Shown one piece after another: positions 1 to 10,100 of a DNA stretch of 64,000 bases; within the stretch, counting starts at the first letter, position 1, and the number at the start of each line of letters is the position of its first letter. Position numbers and translations under genes: made by a program. This DNA is from Sporobolomyces roseus (lineage: Eukaryota > Basidiomycota > Microbotryomycetes > Sporidiobolales > Sporidiobolaceae): NCBI GenBank assembly GCA_016617785.1, contig JADILM010000001.1:558001-622000 (forward strand), given 5' to 3'. Under the pieces are notes generated by a model that worked only from the letters and a program-made list of their open reading frames with translations, did not search any database and was not told the DNA's origin.

Positions 1-400
1 AGGTTCCGGACCCAATGAGAACAACCTATCCAAGCAACTCTCACACCTGTTTTCCTCTCCTACTCATCAGCTTACACTCGTATGCAAGAGTAAGGAGAGG
101 TAAAACTGACATTTTGTGATAACATTTACTAACCATTAATCTCAACTTTGGGTTCAAATATCGATCATTCTTACACACGGGGCATACATCTTCAGGAGAA
201 GAGTATTCTACCAACCTACGATCAGTCGCTGAACCTATGGGTTGATCGGCTCGAGGTGGAGGAGGTTTCGTAGATGAAGAAATTGTTGAATTAGAATTGG
301 GAGTCGCTGAACGACTAGAGAATGAGGTAGAAGGTCGAGAGGAGGTTGCAGTAGTAGTGGCTTTCTTGCCTAGGAAGAATCGAGGTTTAGGTGCACTCAT
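1..400 (-). CDS. TFB3: TFIIH/CAK assembly subunit Tfb3 (MAT1-like), 5' part only
   Basis: Tfb3/MAT1 is the RING-finger subunit that ties the CDK-activating kinase to core TFIIH, acting in transcription start and nucleotide excision repair. A Ser/Thr-rich N-terminus is followed by the diagnostic RING start CPVCKNDRYLNPKLRLMVSK, then CYHKMCESC. Exon 1 runs 400 to 111; an intron at 110-47 (donor gtcagt) splits the Met codon of HKM; exon 2 continues from 46 to the left edge, encoding CESCLDRLFSLGPEP. The 3' part lies outside the window. The start codon is 82 bases from the ATG of the divergent oxidoreductase gene, so the two must share a very short promoter. The family call rests on the near-invariant RING sequence and is firm. 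Confidence 0.93.
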
Positions 401-482
401 TTCCTAGAGATGAGAGGTGAATGAGAGAAAGAGAGATTCGCAACTCTTCCTCTCTCCTCCCACGTTCATTCACTTTATCAAG
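401..482. promoter_or_regulatory. 82-bp divergent promoter between TFB3 and the FAD oxidoreductase gene
   Basis: Only 82 bases separate the two opposite start codons. The interval is A/G- and C/T-rich and shows no TATA box. That it drives both genes is inferred from layout only. Confidence 0.45.
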
Positions 483-1989
483 ATGACTCAATCTATCGTA
501 GTAATCGGAGGAGGCATCATCGGAGTCACTACCGCTTACTACACTGCCAGACTAGCGAAAGAACGAGGATTAGACCTCACTATAAAGTTGATTGAAGGGT
601 CAGCAATCGCGGCTGGTTCAAGTGGTAAAGCAGGTGGATTACTAGCAATCGATTGGCATGGTGAGCTCCCTCTGTTTCACTCCTCCTTCCCCTCCCCTCT
701 CGACAGTGCTGATGTCATTTCGCTTCCTTTCGCTCTCCCTCCCTCACATGAAACAGGTCCAGCAACTGCTGCACTCGCCGAGCTCTCCTATGGACTACAC
801 TCGAAACTAGCTCAAGAATACAACGGGAAAGAGAGATGGGGATATCGCAAACTCGATACGATTTCAGTTGGAGCCGACCTCACTCACTCGAAGGTAGCGA
901 ACGGAAGCAAAGTCAAGAAGCTAAAGAACAGCGATTTGTTCCCTTGGTTGAATCAGGAGGTTTTGACTCATTCGAGTGTGCTGGGCAGTCAGTGAGTTCA
1001 GACTGGCGAAAAAACTGTCTTCTTCTCTTTGCTCGTGAGTATTTGAGCTGACACGATTCTGTTCAAAAGGGAGACGACTTCGCAAGTACACCCTGAGCTG
1101 TTCACGAAAGCGATTTGGGAGGAAGCGGAAAAGATGGGAGTCCAAGGAGTTTGGGGAACTGTCGAAGGAATGGAAAAGAACTCGAAAGATGGAACCTATC
1201 AACTATCGATCGCATCGAGAGACGACGAGAACGACAAGACTACGTTATCTGCTGATCAAGTTGTCGTCGCTGCTGGACCTTGGACTGGGAAATTATTGAA
1301 GAGTTTGGGAGTTCAAGGAGGAGGGAGAGCGAGAAGGATCGATGGGAGTCGAGCTCACTCGGTCGTACTCAAGACTGCTCCTGGTCGAGATCTACCTGCT
1401 CAAGCTCTCTTCACTTCGATCAAGGAGAAGAAAGGTGGAAGTGCTGAACCCGAAATCTACAGTTTGTCTCCTCTTCTTCCCCCCTCGCTGTTTCCTCTCG
1501 TTTTGATCACTGATATGATCCGATCACGATAAATAGATCGACCAGATGGAACAGCCTACGCCTGTGGAGCTACCGATTCATCACCCCTTCCTTCGCACGC
1601 CTCGAAAGTAACCACCGACCCTTCCGCAATCTCTTCGATTCTCAACCACACTTCCTTACTCTCGCCTTCTCACCTCTCGACTGACAATGGAGAACACTCT
1701 GCAGAAGTTGTGAGAAGTCAAGCTTGTTACTTACCGATGGGATCTGGGGAACCAGTTTTGGGTCAAATCGAGGGTAGTTCGAAGGAGAGGAAAGGAGTGT
1801 ATGTCGCGAGTGGTCACTCTTGTTGGGGGATCTGTAACGGTACGGTCTCAAACTCTCTCGTACTCTCGGGATTCGACTGACATCGCGGTTTTTGAGGCGA
1901 GAGTAGGTCCAGGATCTGGTCTAATCCTGGCTGAGATCCTACTCGATGGGAAACCTACGAGCGCAAACGTATCAAGTCTCTCGGCGTAA
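483..1989 (+). CDS. FAD-dependent oxidoreductase of the DAO family (TDA3-like)
   Basis: Spliced product is 396 residues from five exons: 483-660, 757-991, 1070-1461, 1537-1839, 1907-1989; all junctions keep frame. The N-terminus SIVVIGGGIIGVTTAYY holds the GxGxxG dinucleotide-binding loop at residues 9-14, and GSSGKAGGLLAIDW follows at about 45-60. The C-terminal part has GVYVASGHSCWGICNGPGSG, the second FAD-contact region typical of DAO-fold enzymes. Layout and length fit the fungal group that includes yeast Tda3 and fission yeast SPAC1F5.03c, which have been linked to endosome-to-Golgi traffic, rather than true D-amino acid oxidases. The substrate cannot be read from the sequence. An earlier in-frame ATG at 417 lies before the conserved domain; 483 is preferred because it sits directly before the Rossmann motif. 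Confidence 0.85.
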
Positions 1990-2271
1990 ATATCCATCGT
2001 CCTGAAACGCTGCCTATTCGTCAACGTTGAGAAGTTCAGCTCGAGCTGGCATTCAACGGTGACTCACTCGCTTTTTCGACTTCGAAGCTACCTCTGATGC
2101 CTTGCTCTGTCTCGACGCCCCCGGGCCCCGATGTTCCCCTCTCGAAAGCTGTGCAACTCTCCGATCCGTCCGCGGCATCAAGCTCAGGAGAGTTCTTGCT
2201 CCATTTTCTTCCCCCCTCTCTTTCTCTCTCTCTCTTCCTCTCCCTCTCCCGGTCAAGCCTTCCCTCCGCAG

Positions 2272-4077
2272 ATGGGTCGTAAAAGGACGTCTAAACGATC
2301 ACGCTCTCCCAGAGGAAGCCCTAGCCCCAAGATCCTCGACGACTCTCTAACCGCCTTTTTCACCAAAATCGACCAAATCAAGCAGAGGTGGGACGAGGCG
2401 AACAAAGGCGCAAGTTGTCAAACTGAGTTTGGGACGGAGTGGAGTACTCGGGAGTGGGCAGACGACTTCAAGGCCGTGTTCGAGAAAGTGCAGTGGGATA
2501 CACAAACTCGCGAATGGAGATCGTTGGCGATGCGATTCGTGAATCGTGTTTGGGAGAAGCAGGATATCTACAATGACGACTTCGTACGTCGACGCTTCCG
2601 CTTGAAAGTCTGTCAAGTCGAACTAAGGATACCGAGCGAAGCAGCCGTCGTTGGAGCATTTCGTTCGCTCTCAAGATCGTGGCAAGCCATTATTGGACCT
2701 TCTACAGAATCGTAAAGATTTGAGTTGGCTGCAGTCGCTCATAGTGCGTGTATCCGAGCCCTCCCCCAACTCGTCACATACTGAAAGGTTGTCGAATTGA
2801 CAGAAACGAGATCTACAGTCTCTCGCAAGTCGAGCGGCGAGAGGTCCTGCCCCCGATCAAGACAGCGTCGATGAAGCCTGCGAACGATTGCTATCGCATT
2901 TGAGGGTAAAGCTCAAACAACCGGAGGGAAAGAAGACTCATGTCGACGGCCGATTGACGCCATTGTTGACAACCGTCGAGAATGTCCTCAACGCACAAGA
3001 TTTGGAAGCTTCCGTCGAATTGTATTTCGCTCTCAAAGCCTGTAAGGAGCTTTGTGATTTGGCTATCGAAGGAGGCATCACGCCCTACTTCGCCAGAACT
3101 GTTTATCTCGTTCGTTTTTGCTTCTCACACTCGAATACTCCCAATTGACTGCACTAATCTCGTCACCATTTTTAGCCTAGAATCCCACACTTCTTGCAGA
3201 TTGCAGGTGAGGCGGCGATCAAGGTGAACAAAGAGCATAAATCGAAGGTGAACAGAGAAAATGCGGTAACTTGTTTTCGCGCTGCTTGCCTGTCACTGTC
3301 CAAGCTCGAACAAGTCTGATCCTTGTACATATAGCGAAAGAAACGGCTAGCTCCTGAGGCTGCAGATCACGATGCGGAACAAAGAGCGGCTATAGAGAAA
3401 GGCAGAGAGGAAGGGGAGAGCACGACGAGGGTGAATGTAAGTGACTTGATTTCGTCTCCCTGTTGCTGAATCAAGGCATTCTGGACGATCTGACGGTGCC
3501 TTGTTTCGGCTGCCGTATCGCAGGTTTACGCTCCAATTTCAAGACGTGAACCGCGAATGAGATTTGGTTCTTCCATGACCCACGAAAGCAGACTTCGAGA
3601 CAGAATCTACTTGAGGATCGCCGAGATCGCTTCGTTGTATGGCAGACACCGCTCAAAGAATGAGGGAGGAGAGGTAGCGAGGGAGAAGCTTTACGAGCTA
3701 TGGCAGACTTTGGGATTCGCTTTCGAACCAGAGTTTGACTGGCTGCTTAGAGGACTTGAGAGGCTAGGACATCGCGAAGCCTTGTTACCCAATCCAAAGG
3801 TTCTCGTATGTCCCTCCCCGCTTGACGATTCCTGCAGTTCTCGTCGTTGATTCCTGACACTCTACATTCCTTGAGGACAGCCGCGCTCTCTAGCAGAGCT
3901 TCGTACACTCTGGAAAGATAGCGGAAGCTTGTACGACAAAGATAGCGGAAGCTTGTACGACAGTAAGTTCTTCTCATCTCAGATATAGGTGAAGCATCGA
4001 TTGATCTCAGCGCTCAAACAGAGACTCCCAATTTCGGATTATTCAATCAGTCCCTCATCCAACATGGACGACACTGA
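2272..4077 (+). CDS. Unrecognised 439-residue protein, 8 exons
   Basis: I do not recognise this protein. A consistent model joins 2272-2583, 2687-2743, 2804-3109, 3176-3265, 3335-3436, 3524-3805, 3881-3962 and 3989-4077. Six of the seven introns are phase 0 and the frame stays open throughout, which supports a real gene. The N-terminus is basic (MGRKRTSKRSRSPRG), consistent with a nuclear protein, followed by largely helical, charged sequence with no catalytic motif that I can name. Exon 7 holds an exact 24-bp tandem duplication. The donor after 3109 (gttcgt) and the acceptor at 2686 are weak, so those two borders are the least sure. The stretch 4078-4308 to the end of EME1 shows no clear coding content. 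Confidence 0.6.
3914..3961 (+). repeat. Exact 24-bp tandem duplication inside a coding exon
   Basis: Bases 3914-3937 and 3938-3961 are identical and encode KDSGSLYD twice in a row. The duplication ends one base before the splice donor, near the C-terminus of the unknown protein. It is in frame, so it adds eight residues. Confidence 0.95.
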
Positions 4078-4308
4078 GGAGGTAGAGTACAGTACGCTAG
4101 CAGGTTGAAAGCGAGATAGATTGGTTTCCGCCGTTTTCCCCTTTTTTGTTTTCCTCTTTTCAGTACAATCTGTTCCGGTTCTCCACGTCTCCCAGCGAGC
4201 TTTCCAGACAGTTTGTGTCGAAGAGAGAATCGCGAGTATCAAGTGCCAAAAGGTAGACATTGCGAAAGGTACTACATAATTTCTTCGATCGAAAACGAGG
4301 TCTCGAGA

Positions 4309-6903
4309 TTAGATGAAGAGCTCCGGATCGCCTGTCAATCCCCCATCGTCAGTATGTAGAGACGAAAGAGCTAGAGGGATAAGGGAAACTCACGACTAGT
4401 CATCATTCGATAGATGTTTGCAGAAAGAGCTTGACCTATCGCTCGATGAGTAGCAGTACCGTTGACGTTCCTCCCTTTCTGGAGATCGTAGCCAAGAGCG
4501 ATTAGCACCCCTCAAGCAGGTAGATCAGAAGAGGAGGCAAGAGACTTACTCCAATTCCGACCAACATCGATTGCTTGCCTTTCTCTCCTCCTTCGCAAGT
4601 CTCCCAAGCATCGAGGAGAGAGCGGAACGTGGGGTACTCTCCAACGATTCCCTTCGCGATAGCTTCCGTCACACCTCTCAGAGAAGACAACATCTTGATG
4701 TAGGTATCTTTGAGATCTTTCCCCGATGGAACCGTAGCTTGTCCAGTTCCGAGTAGCTTGAGATCGTGTTGTTTCCGAAGTCTACGTACTCAAAGGTATC
4801 AGAGTAGTCCACGAGAGAGAGGGAGAGGAGAGGAAGGGAACGAAACTGGAAAGGTTTTTGACCGATGTCGAGACTGATTTGTTCGAGCCAATCGACTGCT
4901 TCATCCACCTTGTCGACGCTGACGATCATGCATCCCGACTTGACTTGCATCCTATTTACACTTCTTTTCGTCAGCTCGGATCACTGGTCGGAATGAAGAG
5001 TCGAAACTCACCTCATGAGTTCCAATTCGAGTTCTTGACGAGTCGGTTGCCCTTCTCCAATTCCCGCAGGTTTGATCGCTGCTCCCGCTGATTCTCCTGC
5101 TGTAGCTCTGATACTGTTGCGGTATTCAGCTTGACGAACTCGTTCGATGTCGCGGAATATCGATTGAAGTCCGAAGAGAACGACGAAAAGGTCGACGTGA
5201 TCGGGAAGTTGAGCTTGAAGTTTCGACATGTAGGACGAGAGAGTGTTCCTTGAAACGTGAAGAGATAGTTCGTGGGCGGTACTGCAGGTGTAAAGCAGAT
5301 CACGTGAGTTGGAGATGCCAGAATCGGTGTGAATGAGGAAGTAAAACGCACAGAAAGACCAATCTCGCAGGTTCTTCGACAATAGCTTTCTCTCCACCTA
5401 CATAGTACTCGTAGATCTTCGTATCCTGATTCCAACTGACGTCGCAAGTTCTCGTCCACCGAATCGCTCCTTCGCATCCGACATCCCTCCTCGGTATTTC
5501 TGGTCTTTCGACAGCGCACTTGTGTCCAAACATCCGTTCCTCCAGTTTCTCCGTGATCTCGAGCCAAGGGGACGGTTTCTCCTTCTTCTTTTTCTTCCTG
5601 CCTCTTCTCGAACCACCATTGTCGTCCTCATCGTCCTCATCGGAATCTCGTTCGAGAGAACCGAAAGCACTTCCCGAGACGTGTACAGTCAGCTCAGCAG
5701 CTGTGAGTGACTTGTCTTTCGTCTTGAGTACGTTCGCTTCTCGTAGTTTGAGTCGATCCGCCGTATCTTTCTTTTTGAGTGCCGCCTTTTCCGCTCGTTC
5801 AGCCGCGACTTGCTCTTTCTTCGATTTAGCATCTTCAGCAGATAACCGTGGAGCCTACAACAAGAGTCTAGGTGAGCTTGTTCAAACTTCGAAAGGTACA
5901 GTAACTCACCTTTTTCGCTGGAGATTTCCGTTTTGACCCGTTCGGTAAATCCTCCTCAGTTTCACTCCCACCATCATCACTCATCAATCTCTTCCTTCTC
6001 CCATTCCTAACCTTCTCCTTCCCTTTTCCTTTCTTCTTCTTGCCTCCAGTTCCTTCAACATCGTCATCTCCCAAAATCGATTTCCAAGGATCATCTTCTG
6101 CTGTCGTTGCTCTCCGTCGGCGAGGCGAAGGTGATCGACTAGCGACATCGAAGTCGTCGTTGAAGAGAGGTTCTTGTTGTTTCCCTTTGCCTTTGTCTCG
6201 ACTAGTCGAAGCGATGGGATTTGCGAAGGGAGAAGAAGAGAATGGACCTCTTGAAGACGAAGGTTCAACGAATTCGATGTCTGGAATAGCGTTGAGAGTA
6301 CTCGCTCGGGCAGGAACACGTAGAGGGAGCTAGTCATTCGAGCGAGAGTGAGCGGAGCGGAATCAAAAGACAGACTTCGAGAGAAAGTTTGAACTCACGA
6401 CATTTCTCGATGTTGAAGCGATAGCCATTGACCCGCTTCTACCCATCGTCGGAGCTCCTCCTTGTTGGGCCCATGGGAGTGGAGGTAGGTCATCTGAAGA
6501 AGTAGCAGCGAACGCAGGTGCAGAGATAACTCTAAAAACGATGGAAATTGTCAGTGAACTCGCTTCATGTTCACAAGGGAGGAAGATCATACCTCTTGTT
6601 TGACTTGTTGGGTCCTTCAATGACTACCACATCGTCATCGTCGAGTTGTAACACAGTTCTCTTCGGCTCAAGAGGGGGACCTTCATCTTCACTCCCATCG
6701 CTCAACTCGATCACGTTCGCGAGCTCTTTAATTGTTGTAGATACTGATCTTGCATTGCGAGAGGTTGTACGCTGATCTGTAATTGTAGGGAGGGAAGTGT
6801 TTGATGATGAAGGTCGCGTTGGGTTTGGGCGAGGACGAGAAGGGACTGGATGATGAGAGTCTGATAGTATCTCTATACCATCAGATGAAGGTATCTCCAA
6901 CAT
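4309..6903 (-). CDS. EME1: Crossover junction endonuclease subunit Eme1
   Basis: Eme1 is the non-catalytic partner of Mus81 in the structure-specific nuclease that cuts recombination intermediates and stalled forks. The long disordered N-terminus (from 6903) carries acidic SUMO-interaction-like stretches (VIELSDGSEDE, DDDDVVVIE) and lysine-rich segments. The ERCC4-like fold follows, with DHVDLFVVLFGLQSIFRDIE and MRMQVKSGCMIVSVDKVDEA. The C-terminal helix-hairpin-helix reads MLSSLRGVTEAIAKGIVGEY, then ATHRAIGQALSANIYRMM and the end SRDPELFI. The last two introns (donors gtaagt and gtgagt) are needed to reach this C-terminus. As expected for Eme1, no ERKxxxD nuclease motif is present. XRN1 ends 200 bases upstream in the same orientation. 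Confidence 0.85.
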
Positions 6904-7103
6904 GCCGAGTCGTTTCTGGTGTTGCCGAGCAGAAAGTCGGAGTTGAGTGAGAGAGAATGAGAAAGAAATTTCGCAAGTTCAAAAGTTGGTTCTCTCGCGA
7001 CAAGAAAGGTTTCGCAAGGCGAGTTAGAAGGTATCAACTGCGATGGGTTTGCAATAAGAGAGAGAAGATAGTAACTGAGGTAAACTAACTACAAATGACC
7101 ACT

Positions 7104-10100
7104 TCAAACATTGCTCGATTCGACTGGTTTCTTCGGGACATGAGCCTGTCCATTCATCATAGCGGCACCACCACGTATTCCACCTCTTCCACCTCTGAAC
7201 CCTCCTCTCGGTCCTCCACCTCGACCTCCTCTCTGATTCATCAAACTAGCAGGAGGAGGAATTCCTACTCCAGATTGACCGTTCGCGTTTTGAACCTGCA
7301 CTGCACTCGCTCCAGCTGACATTCCTCCTCGATATCCACCAACTACTCCAACGTGATTACCGAAACCTTGAGGAACGATCGGTGGTTGTTGTTGTTGGTG
7401 TTGAGCGAAATGAGGAGGAGCTCCGAATCCTCCTCGCCCAAACGCTGGACCACCTCTCAAAGGATGAGATCCTCCTCGAATCCCAAGAGTCTGACCAAGT
7501 CGTTGTTGGTGCGTTGTCGGTTGCTGAGGAGCAGCTGGAGACTCGATGGCGACTGCTGGAGCCGTACCGTTTGCGACAGAACCGAAAGAGGTTGCTGGAT
7601 CGACGCTTCGTTGATTGTTGCGCAGAACTTGAACTCCTCCGTTACTATAGAAAGGGACGAGTATAAGCTGAAGTTCAAGTAGCGAGCAGCAAGGAGAGTG
7701 AGACTCACGGTACGAAACCTCCTCGACCACGACCTCTTTGAGCCGGATGGAAACCTGTCGAAAGTCACGGAACGAGTCAGTCTCTGATCGAGTACTTCTC
7801 GAACCAATAGTAACTCACCTCCAGCAGGAAGACCTTGAGCAGGCAAGACTTTCGGTCCTCCCTGAGGTCCAACCTTGAATCGAGCGTTCTGATTGACAGG
7901 CGGTGGAGGAGGAGCAGCAGCTGCAGTCTGACCTTGAACGAATTGAGGAGTCGTCAAGTTGAGAATGGCGTAAGGGGAGACGGTAGCTCCGCGATATTGC
8001 GAGCATCTGAGAACGAGACCTCAAGTCAGCGAAAGCATCGGCTAGTTAGCAGAGATGAGGGAACTTACCGATCACCGAGGGTTGTTCCGCTCATGAATTG
8101 AACATCAAATACGACATCGATGAGGTTCGATTGAATACCAACAACAACTCCTTTCGCCGAGAGAGGAACGTTTCCAGATTCGACGACGGTGACCACTCGA
8201 TCTCCCAATGCGAACTCTTGCTCGCGAAGACGAGCGGCGGAGTAAGCGGGTTTGAGAAGTGCTTGACGAGGGATTCCTTTGATCATTGCCATCTTGAGAG
8301 CATCCCCTTGTTTTCGCTTGACGAGTGAATCGGCCAATTTCTCAATAGCTTGTACAGCGTCCTGGAGACAAGAAGGACCGAATCAGCATACATCCAGTCA
8401 GTCGAAGAGAAGAGAGTCTTGAAGGTTACCTTCTCGAGTTGTTCCGAGTAAAGAGGAACCTTTTCGAAATCTCTCACGCCCCTCTCTTTGATCCAAGCCA
8501 ACAACTCCTTCATTCGCTCATCGACGACAGAGCGATCAAAGAAATCTTCAGCGAATGTAAGATCTGCTCGAATAGAGAGACGTCAGCACGAAGAACTCGA
8601 CAAGAAGAGAGAGCAAAAAACTCACCACCTCGACGAGTTGAAAGTGCTTGAGCGACTTCTGGGAACCTCTCCCTATACTCCTGAATGAGATCGACTGCAC
8701 GTTGACTGTACTCCCACCCACCATCTCCCTTCCTCGAGTAACCCAAAACTTTCTGCCCTCTCGCCTCGAATTTCAAGTTGAGACCGATATTCACTCGTTG
8801 TTCGTTGAACATGACTAAGAGACTCGAACAGATCTTGGACAAGGCGAGACCTGACATGTTGACCACTCGACCGAGTGCGTGAGCGGGAGAGTACCGTGAG
8901 GCGTCGAGATTGGAGAGTCGAGCTTTGAAGAGTGGATTCTCGGCTTTGTCGCTTGGGAAGTACTGAGAGATTCGCGAGGGCGTCAGCGACTTTGCGATGA
9001 AGTACAATGGTAAGAGAGGTAACTTACAGCGATTCGAATAGCTAAATTGTTTCCATCGTGACCGATCACTTGAGCTGGAGTTCCGTAAGCTGCTGGACCA
9101 AGGAAGAAAACGTTGCAACCTTCTGGGAACTCGGTAGCGACTGGAATAGCAGGTTGTTCCTGAGAATTCAACTTTGAATATGAGTCGACAGCTCAGACGA
9201 GGAGACGAGAGAGCTGGAGACTGACCATGTATCGAACGTCTTTCGAGTTGACATCGGTAACTGTAGCTTGTAAAGCGAATTCCTCTGCTTCATCCTCCCA
9301 TTCTTTGATCGTTGATCCATCATCTTGACGTTTTAATCCTATCGAAACGAGAGAGACGAACTTCAGCTTATGAGTATACGAGAGGCAGAGATTTGACTAA
9401 CCTTTCAAAGGTCTAGCACGAACGAGAACCTCGACGTGACCAATCAAACAAGCTCTCGACTTCGAGTAGACATGTTCGATCCGATCCGCCGATCTCTTCC
9501 ACTGAACGACACCACCTTGAGGTTGAGGGTTGGCGATAGCTCTACCTTGATCGTCGACTTGATACGTAAAGAGTTCATCGGCAACTGATTCAACCAACGC
9601 TTCCCTCAAGTAAGGGTATCCGACGTAGATTCGTTTGCCTCCGATCGCTTGAGCTACTTGTTCACTCGTCATTCCATCGAAAGAGTTGTCGAGTTGAACC
9701 ACCATTGTTTCTTTCCTCGAATCGGATTGGAACACGTTGACACCGTGGAATCCGAGAGTCGCCGTGTGAGAGATCGTGTTGAGGGAAGGGAAACCAGAGA
9801 TTGCGTCTTTTCCGAGGAGCACTCCGGGAAGGAGTCCTTTGATGAGAGAGAGACCACCTTCGAGAGTAGGGAGGTGGTAAGATTCGAGTCGAGTATGATT
9901 GTGAACGAGATCAGGGAAGAATCCAGGTAACGAAGTAGGGTAAGTTTGATCGAGTGAATCATCGTAAACGAATCTCCAACTATCTCCGAACGAATTCCTT
10001 GCGTTCTCTTCTGCCGTCAAACGAGGTGCTCGAGTCGCCATCGTCTTCAATAACCGTTCTTCATCGATGAATGGAATCTTGACGATCGCTTCCCAATCTT

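Noticed and set aside
9669..9962. Overlapping frames within XRN1
   Set aside because: XRN1 has an uninterrupted, conserved frame here; the others are by-products.
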